Origin: Rhodococcus spelaei
GTDB taxonomy: Bacteria; Actinomycetota; Actinomycetes; Mycobacteriales; Mycobacteriaceae
DNA: 64,000 bases
Assembly (NCBI RefSeq): GCF_006704125.1
Contig: NZ_VIGH01000007.1
Location: 124,001-188,000 of the forward strand
Direction: 5' to 3'
The notes beneath the pieces were generated by a model. That model saw only the letters and a list, made by a program, of their open reading frames with translations, did not search any database and was not told the origin of the DNA. Below, piece after piece: positions 56,286-64,000 of the stretch. Both the position numbers and the translations under genes were made by a program. The first letter of the stretch is position 1. Every line of letters starts with the position of its first letter.

Positions 56286-57068
56286 ATGGACGAAGACAGG
56301 TTCGCCGGCAAGACCGCTGTGGTCACCGGAGCCGCATCCGGAATCGGCGAGGCGATCGCGGCGCGACTGCTGGCCGAAGGCGCGAACGTCGTGGGACTCG
56401 ACGTCGCCAAGGACGCCCTGGAACGGATGGCCGAGGAGTTCGGCGAGTCCTTCCTGCCCGCACCGGCCGACGTGACCGTCGAGGCCGAGGTCGCCGCCGC
56501 ACTCGACGCGGCCGCGACCAGGTTCGGCGGGGTGGACCTCGCCTTCAACGTGGCGGGCGCATCCCGCGTCGGGGCGATCGTCGATCTCGAGGAGGCCGAC
56601 TGGGATTTCACCGTCGACCTCGTCCAGAAGGGCGTGTTCCTGTGCACCAAGCACGAGGCCCGGCACATCCGCGCGTCCGGACGCGGCGGTGCGATCGTCA
56701 ACGTGTCGTCCCTCAACGCCGTCGTACCGATGCCCGCCGGCAGCCCCTACTCGACGGGCAAGGCGGGAGTCGTGATGTTCAGCAAGACCGCGGCCGTCGA
56801 ACTGGCGCCCGACGGCATCCGGGTCAACGTGGTGCTGCCGGGCCTGGTGGACACGCCGTTGGTGGCACCGGTGATGGCCTACGAGCCGGCGAAAGAGATG
56901 TTCCTCGAACGCATCCCCGCCGCTCGCGCGGCGACCCCGGAGGAGATCGCCGGACCGTGCCTGTACCTGGCGAGCGAGGACGCCAGCTACATCACCGGCG
57001 CGAGCCTGGTCGTGGACGGCGGATGGGACCTGACCACCTATCCCGACCTGCGGCGCCTCGGCGGCTGA
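56286..57068 (+). CDS. Short-chain dehydrogenase/reductase
   Basis: 260 aa classical SDR: cofactor site VVTGAASGIGEAIAARLL, Asp in VVGLDVAKDAL (NAD(H) preference), FNVAGAS, Ser in VNVSSLNAV and catalytic YSTGKAG. The C-terminal ASYITGASLVVDGGWDLTTYPD is standard. Substrate unknown; sixth and last gene of the operon. GGAG lies 8 nt before the ATG. It converges with smc, ending 9 nt from the smc stop, with no strong terminator between. Confidence 0.9.
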   Translation: MDEDRFAGKTAVVTGAASGIGEAIAARLLAEGANVVGLDVAKDALERMAEEFGESFLPAPADVTVEAEVAAALDAAATRFGGVDLAFNVAGASRVGAIVDLEEADWDFTVDLVQKGVFLCTKHEARHIRASGRGGAIVNVSSLNAVVPMPAGSPYSTGKAGVVMFSKTAAVELAPDGIRVNVVLPGLVDTPLVAPVMAYEPAKEMFLERIPAARAATPEEIAGPCLYLASEDASYITGASLVVDGGWDLTTYPDLRRLGG

Positions 57069-57077
57069 CCGACGCGG

Positions 57078-60000
57078 CTACTCCCCGACCGGCTGCGGGG
57101 TCCGCAGGTTCTGACCCCGCAGCCGCTGGGAAATCACCTGGGTGATGCCGTCCCCGCGCATGCTCACGCCGTAGAGGGCGTCGGCGACCTCCATGGTCGG
57201 CTTCTGGTGGGTGATGACGATCAGCTGCGACTTCTCCCGCAGCTGCTCGAACAGTCCGATCAGCCGGCGCAGGTTCGTGTCGTCGAGCGCCGCCTCGACC
57301 TCGTCCATCACGTAGAACGGGGACGGTCGCGCACGGAAGATCGCGACCAGCATCGCGACCGCGGTCAGCGACTTCTCGCCGCCGGACAGCAGCGAGAGTC
57401 GTTTGACCTTCTTGCCCGGCGGACGGGCCTCGACCTCGATGCCCGTGGTCAACATGTCGCTGGGATCGGTGAGCACGAGCCGGCCCTCGCCGCCGGGGAA
57501 CAGCTTGGCGAACACCCCGACGAACTCGCGTTCGACGTCCGCCCACGCCTCGGTGAACACCTGCAGGATGCGGGCGTCCACGTCGGCGACCACACCGAGC
57601 AGGTCCTTGCGGGCGTTCTTGACGTCCTCGAGTTGGGTGGACAGGAAGTTGTAGCGCTCCTCGAGGGCGGCGAACTCCTCGAGCGCGAGCGGGTTGACCT
57701 TGCCGAGGGTGGCGAGGTCCTTCTCCGCACGCTTGGCGCGCCGTTCCTGGCTGGCGCGGTCGTAGGGCATCGGGGCAGGCGCGACGACCTGCTCCCCGCG
57801 CTCGCGGGCCTGTTCGTACTCGGCCATCTCGAGCTCGGAGGGCGGCAACGGCACGTCCGGCCCGTACTCGGCGATCAGGTCGTCGAGGCCGATGCCGTGC
57901 TGCTCGGAGATGGTCGCCTCGAGCTGCTCGATGCGGGTGGCGGCCTGCGCGCGGGCCACCTCGTCGCGGTGGACGGCGTCGGTCAGCGCGGTGAGGGTGG
58001 CGGTGTACTGACGCACCCGCTCCTTGACCGCCTCGAGCTGCTGGGACCGTTCGGTGCGCTGACGGGTCAGCTCGTCGCGGTGCGCGACCGCCGAGGCCAC
58101 CACAGTTTCGAGGTGTGCGGCAACCCGCTGGCCGGACTCGGCGACCGCCGCGGCCACCGCGGCCGCATTCTGCCGGGCGGCCATCGCGCGTTCGGCGCGA
58201 GCCCGGGCGTCGCGTTCGGCCTGCGCCGCGCGCCGCAGCGAGTCGGCCTTGCCGCGCACGGATTCCGCGCGTTCCTCGGCGGTGCGCAGGGTCAGCCGGG
58301 CCTCGACCTCGACCGCCCGGACCTCCGACAGGGCCGCGGCAGCGGCCTCGCGTTCCCCACTGCTCGGGTCGTTACCTGCGGGGTCGCCGTCCGCCGACTG
58401 TTCCTGCTGGGCGAGCGCCAGGCGCTCCTCGAGTTCGCGCAGCGCCGCGACCGCCTCCTCGCGGCCACCCTCGGCGGTGGCTCGCTGGGCTGCGAGCCGG
58501 TCCGACTCGGCGTGCGCGGCCCGGGCCACCTGCCCGAGCCTGCCCAGCTGCTCGTAGATTGCGGACATCGCGGCATCGGACTCGTTGAGGGCGGCCAGGG
58601 CCTGTTCCGCGGACTCGGCGCGGTCCGCGCGCTCGGCCTCGGCTCCGGCGAGCGCGGCGGCCAGTTCGTCGGCGCGACGTTCGGCATCGGCGAGACCAGC
58701 GGTGGACGCGTCGATCGCGGACTGCACCTCGAGGGTCGACGGCCTGCGATCCGAGCCGCCAGTCATCCAGCCGGCTCCGGCCAGGTCGCCGTCCAGGGTG
58801 ACAGCACGCAAATGTGGCTGCGCGGCAACGAGTTCCGAGGCAGCATCGAGGTCCGCGACCACCGCGACCGCACCGAGCAGGGCGGTCAGCGCACCCGTCA
58901 TGTCTCCGGGGTGTTCGATCAGCTCGAGTGCTCGATTTGCCCCCACCGGCATCGGGGTCGTCGCGGTCGGCGCCGCGGCGGTGCCACCGATGACCAGTGC
59001 CGCGCGGCCACCATCGCCTGCCTTGAGTGCGGTCACGGCCGCCCGCGCGGAGTCGACGGACTGCGCGGCGATGGCGTCAGCAGCGGGTCCGAGGGCCGCG
59101 GCGATCGCCACCTCGAAGCCAGATCGGATGCGCAGCAGCCCTGCCAGCGGGCCGACGAGACCGTCGCCCGTGTGGTGATCGCCAAGCCAGGCGGCGCCGT
59201 CCTTCTGCTGCAGTCCGATCGAGAGCGCGTCGATGCGGGCGCGCAGGGATGCGACTTCCTGCCCGGCAGCTCGCTCGGCGTCCTGGAGTTCGGTCACCCG
59301 CGCGGTCGCGGTCTCGAGCGCGGCGGTGGCCCGCTCGTGGTGCGAGTCCAGGCCGAGTTCGCCCGCGTCGAGGTCGCCGATCTTCTCCTGGACGGTCTCG
59401 AACTCGGTCTGTGCGGCGTCACCGCGTGCGCGGGCCTCGTCGATGGCCACCGACAGTCGCGCGACCTCGGAGTCGACGGAATCGGCGCGGCTGCGCAGTG
59501 TGTCGACCTGACCGGAGAGCCGGGCCAGGCCTTCGCGGCGGTCTGCGATGGCACGCACTGCGGCGAGGTGGGCGCGCTCGGCGGCGGCGGACGCCTCCTC
59601 GTAGTGGGTCAGCTGCTCCTTGGCCGCGTCCAGGGTCGCCCGGGCGATCTCGAGCGCCTCGAGCAGTTCGGCCTCCTCGGCCGCCACCCGCTCGGCCTGC
59701 GCCTCCAGTTGGTCGGGGTCCTGCCCGCGGCCGCCGGCGGGCGCGGCATCGAGGTGCCGAGCGCGTTCGGCGGCGATCCGGATGGTCGCGTTGACCCGTT
59801 CGGCGAGGGCGGAGAGTTGGAACCAGGTCTGTCCGGCGGCCTCGGCGCCGGGGTTCAGACGGGCCAGCGCCTGCTCGTGCTGGCCGAGTTCGGTGGAAGC
59901 GGCCTCGAGTTCGGCCTGCACGTGCTCCTGCTGGGCCCGTGCCATCGCCTCGTCCTTGGCCTGGGATGCCAATTCCGTGCGCCGGGTGACCAGGTCGTCG

Positions 60001-60692
60001 GCGGCCAGCCGCAGCCGGGCGTCGCGCAGGTCCGCCTGCACGGTCTGCGCCCGCCGCGCGACCTCCGCCTGCCTGCCGAGGGGCTTGAGCTGGCGGCGCA
60101 GCTCGGTGGTGAGGTCGGTGAGCCGGGCCAGGTTGGCCTGCATGGCGTCCAGCTTTCGGACGGCCTTTTCCTTGCGTTTGCGGTGCTTGAGGACGCCCGC
60201 GGCCTCCTCGATGAAGGCGCGGCGGTCCTCGGGCCGGGACTCGAGGATCGCGGCCAGCCGGCCCTGCCCGACGATCACGTGCATCTCTCGGCCGATGCCG
60301 GAGTCCGACAGCAACTCCTGCACGTCCATCAGCCGGCAGGACGTCCCGTTGATCTCGTACTCGCCTGCGCCGTCGCGGAACATCCGGCGGGTGATGGAGA
60401 CCTCGGAGTACTCGATCGGCAGCGCCCCGTCGCTGTTGTCGATGGTCAGGGTCACCTCGGCGCGGCCGAGCGGCGCACGGCCGGCGGTCCCGGCGAAGAT
60501 GACGTCCTCCATCTTCCCGCCGCGCAGTGCCTTCGCGCCCTGCTCCCCCATCACCCAGGTCAGTGCGTCGAGGATGTTCGACTTGCCGGACCCGTTGGGC
60601 CCGACGACACAGGTGATACCGGGCTCGAAACGCAGAGTCGTCGCGGACGCGAAGGACTTGAAGCCCTTCAGCGTCAGACTCTTGAGATGCAT
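57078..60692 (-). CDS. smc: Chromosome partition protein SMC
   Basis: 1204 aa condensin ATPase. N-terminal Walker [24 protein letters not shown]; two coiled coils (about 170-490 and 670-1010); hinge between them with [30 protein letters not shown]-terminal signature [21 protein letters not shown] and Walker [16 protein letters not shown]. It organises and segregates the chromosome with ScpAB, which are not in this window. Length matches Rv2922c (1205). Normally directly upstream of ftsY. Confidence 0.97.
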   Translation of the reverse strand: MHLKSLTLKGFKSFASATTLRFEPGITCVVGPNGSGKSNILDALTWVMGEQGAKALRGGKMEDVIFAGTAGRAPLGRAEVTLTIDNSDGALPIEYSEVSITRRMFRDGAGEYEINGTSCRLMDVQELLSDSGIGREMHVIVGQGRLAAILESRPEDRRAFIEEAAGVLKHRKRKEKAVRKLDAMQANLARLTDLTTELRRQLKPLGRQAEVARRAQTVQADLRDARLRLAADDLVTRRTELASQAKDEAMARAQQEHVQAELEAASTELGQHEQALARLNPGAEAAGQTWFQLSALAERVNATIRIAAERARHLDAAPAGGRGQDPDQLEAQAERVAAEEAELLEALEIARATLDAAKEQLTHYEEASAAAERAHLAAVRAIADRREGLARLSGQVDTLRSRADSVDSEVARLSVAIDEARARGDAAQTEFETVQEKIGDLDAGELGLDSHHERATAALETATARVTELQDAERAAGQEVASLRARIDALSIGLQQKDGAAWLGDHHTGDGLVGPLAGLLRIRSGFEVAIAAALGPAADAIAAQSVDSARAAVTALKAGDGGRAALVIGGTAAAPTATTPMPVGANRALELIEHPGDMTGALTALLGAVAVVADLDAASELVAAQPHLRAVTLDGDLAGAGWMTGGSDRRPSTLEVQSAIDASTAGLADAERRADELAAALAGAEAERADRAESAEQALAALNESDAAMSAIYEQLGRLGQVARAAHAESDRLAAQRATAEGGREEAVAALRELEERLALAQQEQSADGDPAGNDPSSGEREAAAAALSEVRAVEVEARLTLRTAEERAESVRGKADSLRRAAQAERDARARAERAMAARQNAAAVAAAVAESGQRVAAHLETVVASAVAHRDELTRQRTERSQQLEAVKERVRQYTATLTALTDAVHRDEVARAQAATRIEQLEATISEQHGIGLDDLIAEYGPDVPLPPSELEMAEYEQARERGEQVVAPAPMPYDRASQERRAKRAEKDLATLGKVNPLALEEFAALEERYNFLSTQLEDVKNARKDLLGVVADVDARILQVFTEAWADVEREFVGVFAKLFPGGEGRLVLTDPSDMLTTGIEVEARPPGKKVKRLSLLSGGEKSLTAVAMLVAIFRARPSPFYVMDEVEAALDDTNLRRLIGLFEQLREKSQLIVITHQKPTMEVADALYGVSMRGDGITQVISQRLRGQNLRTPQPVGE

Positions 60693-60740
60693 GGCGAAAG
60701 ACGTTACTGCACGGCACCGACCGGATCGGCCATTGAACCG

Positions 60741-61517
60741 CTACCGAGAGGCCCCCGCCAGCGGCGAGCCGACTGTGAACGTCGCACCGAACGGATCGGT
60801 GACCTCCGCGGTCCGACCGTAGGGCATGTCCGTCGGGTCGTCGGCGGAGCCCCCGTTGGCCCGGGCAGCGGCCACGGCCGCGTCGGCATCGGCGACCTGG
60901 AAGAGCGTGCCCCAGGCCGATTCGGGCGCGGCCGCGGCACCCATGATGCCGCCGATCTCGTGCCCGTCGGGTCTGCGCAGGAAGGTGAAGTCCGTGCCCG
61001 CCAGGTCAGAGTTCCCGTCCAGCGTGAAGTCGAACACAGCGGTGTAGAAGTCCCGCGCCGGACCGGGGTTCGGCGTCACCAGATCGTTGCGCAACAGCGT
61101 GTTCGGCTCGTTGACGAGCTCGCAGCCGACGTGCGCCCGCCCCTGCCAGAGCCCGAACTGCGCTCCGGCGGGATCCCGCAGGATCGCCATCCGGCCCTCG
61201 CCCATCACATCCATCGGCTCGGCCAGCACCACGCCACCCGCGTCGGTCGACCGGGCCACAGTCACGTCGACGTCGTCGGTGGCCAGGTAGACGTTCCACC
61301 AGAAGTCGGTGGCGTTCTCGTCGGGATGCGGCATCAACGCGGCGACCTTCTTGCCCCGCAGCAGACACATCGTGTACCTCCCGAACTCCTCGGGACCGAT
61401 GTCGAACTCCCACCCGAAGACCGCTCCGTAGAACGCCATCGCGCGGTCCAGATCGGGGATCCCCAGGTCGACCCAGGTGGGTGTGCCAAGAGGTTGATTC
61501 GTCGTGACGGCACTCAT
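60741..61517 (-). CDS. Two-domain VOC (glyoxalase-fold) protein, Cfp30B-like
   Basis: 258 aa with two vicinal-oxygen-chelate domains: TPTWVDLGIPDLDRAMAFYGAVFGWEFD...AILRDPAGAQFGLWQ and LVTPNPGPARDFYTAVFDFTLD...EVTDPFGATFTVGSPL. Length and layout match the mycobacterial secreted antigen Cfp30B (Rv0577, 261 aa). Function unproven; several metal ligands are not conserved in both halves. It starts upstream of smc on the same strand with a 48-nt gap, so it may be co-transcribed. Confidence 0.85.
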   Translation of the reverse strand: MSAVTTNQPLGTPTWVDLGIPDLDRAMAFYGAVFGWEFDIGPEEFGRYTMCLLRGKKVAALMPHPDENATDFWWNVYLATDDVDVTVARSTDAGGVVLAEPMDVMGEGRMAILRDPAGAQFGLWQGRAHVGCELVNEPNTLLRNDLVTPNPGPARDFYTAVFDFTLDGNSDLAGTDFTFLRRPDGHEIGGIMGAAAAPESAWGTLFQVADADAAVAAARANGGSADDPTDMPYGRTAEVTDPFGATFTVGSPLAGASR

Positions 61518-61601
61518 AGCTACTCCTCAGCTGTCGGGTACGACTCGACGCTAGCCGCCCGCACCGACAAGGACGATGGAAGCGCGCTCCCCGGACTGCA
61601 C

Positions 61602-61607
61602 TAATCT
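61602..61607 (+). promoter_or_regulatory. -10 element of the APC permease gene (leaderless start)
   Basis: TAATCT lies exactly 7 nt before the GTG at 61615. Leaderless mRNAs in actinobacteria begin about 7 nt after the -10, so transcription would start on the G of GTG. No good -35 is seen. Confidence 0.5.
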
Positions 61608-61614
61608 GCCCCGA

Positions 61615-63159
61615 GTGATTGATGACGCGGCGGGAGCCGCCAAGGGATTGCGGGCCGGTGCGCTGAGCCTGACCTCGAGCGTGGTGATCGGCGTCGCCTC
61701 CGCCGGACCCGCATACAGCATCGCGGCGACGCTCGGCCTGGTGGTCGCGGCCGTGGGACTGCAGGCCCCGATCGTGGCGCTACTCGCGTTCGTGCCGATC
61801 CTGTTCGCGGCGCTCGGTTACAAGGAACTCAATGCCGCCGACCCGGACTGCGGGACCACCTTCGTCTGGGCGACCCGCGCGTTCGGTCCGGCCTGGGGCT
61901 GGATGTCGGGCTGGGCGATCGTGGTCGCCGACGTACTGGTGATGGCGAGCCTGGCCCAGGTCGCGGGCCAGTACACCTTCCTCATGCTCGGCGCCGAGGG
62001 CATCGGACACGACCCGACGAGCGTGTGGGTGCTGGCGCTGGGCGTCGTGTTCATGATCGCGATGACGTTCCTGTGCTTTCGCGGCATCGACATCTCCGCG
62101 CGGTTCCAGTCGGTCCTGCTCACCGTCGAATTCGTCGCGCTGGTCGTGTTCGCGGCGGTGGCGCTGGTCCGGGTGTGGCTGGGCACCGCGGGGGCGGGCG
62201 CCCTGACGCCGCAGTGGAGCTGGTTCAACCCGTTCGAGATCGGCTCGTTCTCCACGTTCGTCAACGCGATCCTGCTGATGGTGTTCATCTACTGGGGCTG
62301 GGACTCGGTGGTCTCGGTCAACGAGGAGACGGTCGATGCCCGCCGCACACCGGGCCGGTCCGCGGTGATCTCGACCGTGGTCCTCGTCGCGCTCTACGTC
62401 CTGGTCACCGTCGCCGCACAGTCCTTCGCGGGCGTCGGCGAAGACGGCACCGGACTGGCCAACCCCGAGCACTTCGACGACTTCTTCGCCGCACTGGGTA
62501 CCGCGGTGTTCGGCGAGGGAATGCTCGGGCAGGTGCTGACGCATGTGCTGCTGTTGATGATCCTGACCTCCGCGATCGCGTCCACCCAGACCACGATCCT
62601 GCCGACCGCGCGCACCACCCTGTCCATGGGCGTGTTCAAGGCGCTGCCGGACAGTTTCGCGCGGGTGCATCCGCGCTTCCTCACTCCGACCGTGTCGACG
62701 CTGGCGATGGGAGCAGTGTCGGCCGCGCTGTACGTGGTCTTCAATTTCGTGTCCGACGGCGGGTTGATCTTCGACGCGGTGTCGGCGGTGGGCATCTCGG
62801 TCGGCTTCTACTACGGCATGACCGGCGTCGCCTGCGCCTGGCTCTACCGCCACACCCTGCGGCGCAGTACGCGGGACCTGGTGGTGCGGGGCATTTTTCC
62901 GCTACTCGGTGGTGCAATGCTGCTGTTCGCCGCAGGCTGGACGGCGGTCACGTCGTTCTCGGGGACGTCGGGCGAAACCAGTTGGGCGATGCCGTTCGCC
63001 CCGCACTGGCACATCGGCGGCGTGTTCATCCTCGGGGTCGGTTCGATGGCGCTCGGCCTGCCTTTGATGTGGTGGTGGCGCAGTCGGGAGCGGGCCTTCT
63101 TCGACGGCGAGACGATCGGTCGCGGGTTGCCTGAGCGGGAGCGTGCACCCGTTTCGTGA
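61615..63159 (+). CDS. APC-superfamily amino acid/amine permease
   Basis: 514 aa with 12-13 membrane helices. GLRAGALSLTSSVVIGVASAGPAYSIAATLG and FAALGYKELNAADPDCGTTFVWATRAFGPAWGWMSGW match the APC amino acid-polyamine transporters. Substrate unknown. The GTG at 61615 is favoured because of a perfectly spaced -10 element; an ATG at 61576 with AAGGA directly upstream would add 13 residues. Followed by a strong palindrome. Confidence 0.88.
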   Translation: MIDDAAGAAKGLRAGALSLTSSVVIGVASAGPAYSIAATLGLVVAAVGLQAPIVALLAFVPILFAALGYKELNAADPDCGTTFVWATRAFGPAWGWMSGWAIVVADVLVMASLAQVAGQYTFLMLGAEGIGHDPTSVWVLALGVVFMIAMTFLCFRGIDISARFQSVLLTVEFVALVVFAAVALVRVWLGTAGAGALTPQWSWFNPFEIGSFSTFVNAILLMVFIYWGWDSVVSVNEETVDARRTPGRSAVISTVVLVALYVLVTVAAQSFAGVGEDGTGLANPEHFDDFFAALGTAVFGEGMLGQVLTHVLLLMILTSAIASTQTTILPTARTTLSMGVFKALPDSFARVHPRFLTPTVSTLAMGAVSAALYVVFNFVSDGGLIFDAVSAVGISVGFYYGMTGVACAWLYRHTLRRSTRDLVVRGIFPLLGGAMLLFAAGWTAVTSFSGTSGETSWAMPFAPHWHIGGVFILGVGSMALGLPLMWWWRSRERAFFDGETIGRGLPERERAPVS

Positions 63160-63198
63160 GCCGACGGCGGCCCGGCGACACCTATTCCGAGTGGAACT

Positions 63199-63250
63199 GA
63201 AAAGGTACAACTCGCTGAATCTGTACATTTTCGGCGAGTTGTACCTTTTC
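63199..63250. terminator. Bidirectional terminator with A/T-tracts
   Basis: GAAAAGGTACAACTCGC (63199-63215) and GCGAGTTGTACCTTTTC (63234-63250) are perfect 17-bp inverted repeats; four further inner pairs are possible. A-run on one arm and T-run on the other suit termination from both sides, between the convergent permease and DUF350 genes. Its AT content is unusual here. The rest of 63160-63363 is empty. Confidence 0.75.
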
Positions 63251-63363
63251 GACTTCATGCAGAAGTGATGCTCCTACCCGAGGCCCGCACGGTCAGCGGG
63301 TCGGCTCTGCACCAGACCACGTATCGCGGGCGTTGACCGTGTCACGCCACGAAATACCCGGAC

Positions 63364-63819
63364 CTACAGGATCGCCACAGCCACGACGAGGCCGAGCGCG
63401 AGATGGGCAGCGGCGACCACCAGCACCTCCGGCGTGAACTTGTCTCGGGCGAGGACCTCACCGATGTCGATGCCGGTCACCAACTCGACAAATCGGACCG
63501 AGAAGACCTGTGCCGCAATGCCGACCAGACCGAACACGAAGCTGTAGACCAGGCCTTCCAGCAACCGGCCGGACGACGCGTAGATCGCGAGGACGACGAT
63601 CAACGCCATGCTCACCATGCCGGACGCGGTGACGACTCCGGCATTGGGCCGCCCCTCCCGCACCAGGGTGCGCAACGCACCGGGGGTGGTCCAGTCGATG
63701 GCGAAGAACCCCAGGACCATCAGGGCCAATCCGACGATCGCGTACAACACGATCGCCGAGACACCTCGGCCGAGGGTCGACCAGTAGTCGCTACCGAGGG
63801 CCACCACCGTTGTCGTCAT
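63364..63819 (-). CDS. DUF350 membrane protein
   Basis: 151 aa with four helices (ALMVLGFFAI, GMVSMALIVVLAIYAS, GLVYSFVFGLVGIAAQVFSV, LVVAAAHLALGLVVAVAIL), the two-repeat DUF350 (YjfL-like) layout. Function unknown. DUF350 genes often sit next to glutathionylspermidine-synthase-like genes, as here. The ATG at 63819 lies 40 nt after that gene's stop, so they form one operon. Confidence 0.8.
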   Translation of the reverse strand: MTTTVVALGSDYWSTLGRGVSAIVLYAIVGLALMVLGFFAIDWTTPGALRTLVREGRPNAGVVTASGMVSMALIVVLAIYASSGRLLEGLVYSFVFGLVGIAAQVFSVRFVELVTGIDIGEVLARDKFTPEVLVVAAAHLALGLVVAVAIL

Positions 63820-63859
63820 TCCGGGCTCCGTTTCGTCTGAGTTCGGCGTGAAAGCACAT

Positions 63860-64000
63860 TCACTGCTTGGGGATTCGATGGGGCACGAACGCCGCACCGT
63901 CGTCGGTGACCAGGCCGGCGGTCTCCCGGATACCCAGCCCCGCGGCCTCGTCGCCGACGATCCAGGCGCCGAGTGCCGGCCGCATGCCGTCGAACTCCGG
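63860..64000 (-). CDS. Glutathionylspermidine-synthase-like ATP-grasp protein, C-terminal end
   Basis: Frame open from the right window edge to a TGA at 63862-63860. The 46 residues, including WIVGDEAAGLGIRETAGLVTDDGAAFVPHRI, match the C-terminal end of the glutathionylspermidine synthase (YjfC/YgiC) family, whose members end in GIRE...IT....FVPH. Actinobacteria do not make trypanothione-type thiols, so the product is probably a different peptide-amine ligation. Partial: most of the gene is outside. Confidence 0.6.
   Translation of the reverse strand, partial: PEFDGMRPALGAWIVGDEAAGLGIRETAGLVTDDGAAFVPHRIPKQ

Noticed and set aside
57207-61604. A 1465-codon open frame on the plus strand
   Set aside because: It lies antisense to smc and the VOC gene; composition (His/Arg/Gly/Val-rich, no domains) is that of a high-GC mirror frame, and smc is unmistakable.

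Overview
This is a high-GC actinobacterial chromosome segment. Gene order closely follows the Mycobacterium tuberculosis Rv2864c-Rv2922c block: PBP lipoprotein, GNAT, ispG, rip1, dxr, rlmN, cdsA, frr, pyrH, tsf, rpsB, xerC, dprA, comM-like, yraN, DUF2469, rnhB, lepB, rplS, lppW, trmD, rimM, KH protein, rpsP, amidohydrolase, ffh, glnD, glnB, amtB, ftsY, smc. Together with an IdeR-like box, a GlnR-like box, many GTG starts and mycobacterial-type families (DUF2631, TIGR04338, Rip1, LppW), this points to Mycobacteriales, most likely a Rhodococcus or Nocardia relative. I see no insertion sequence, prophage, CRISPR array, rRNA or tRNA.

Layout. 1-5.4 kb: N-terminal end of a penicillin-binding lipoprotein, a two-domain acetyltransferase, then dxr-rip1-ispG (two MEP isoprenoid genes around the site-2 protease Rip1). 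5.5-13 kb: rlmN, a methyltransferase behind cdsA, frr, pyrH, tsf and rpsB, all on the minus strand, with small plus-strand genes between. 13-20.7 kb: an M23-like secreted protein, XerC, an accessory set of MFS exporter, Cys-type arylsulfatase and membrane protein, then a siderophore-interacting protein with an iron box, divergent from a lipoprotein. 20.8-24.3 kb: yraN-comM-dprA plus an EVE-like gene as one overlapping minus-strand operon. 24.6-26 kb: a DUF2786/TIGR04338 pair. 26-28.3 kb: rnhB, lepB, rplS. 28.4-31 kb: formylglycine-generating enzyme coupled to a membrane protein, and a GAP/Sap-type exporter. 31-38.4 kb: Tex, LppW, trmD-rimM-KH-rpsP and two envelope proteins. 38.4-46.7 kb: amidohydrolase-ffh, the amtB-glnB-glnD nitrogen operon behind a GlnR-like box, and a secreted phosphodiester glycosidase. 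46.9-60.7 kb: ftsY and smc, separated by about 8.7 kb holding a TetR regulator and a six-gene plus-strand operon (flavin monooxygenase, serine hydrolase, Zn-alcohol dehydrogenase, acyl-CoA synthetase, D-aminoacylase-like amidohydrolase, SDR). 60.7-64 kb: a VOC protein, an APC permease, DUF350, and the C-terminal end of a glutathionylspermidine-synthase-like ATP-grasp protein.

Main points of interest: (1) the operon between ftsY and smc, which reads as an oxidation, hydrolysis, oxidation and CoA-activation pathway for an unknown lipid, ketone or amide, with a well-formed promoter and nested inverted repeats in front; (2) a dispersed two-hairpin element found three times, its conserved end always at a stop codon; (3) a GlnR-type box upstream of amtB with exact half-site spacing; (4) an M23 protein that keeps the zinc ligands but lacks both catalytic histidines; (5) a sulfatase and its activating FGE in the same 15 kb; (6) the DUF2786/TIGR04338 pair and the EVE-like gene downstream of dprA. 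Nothing here is shown by sequence alone to be a new system.
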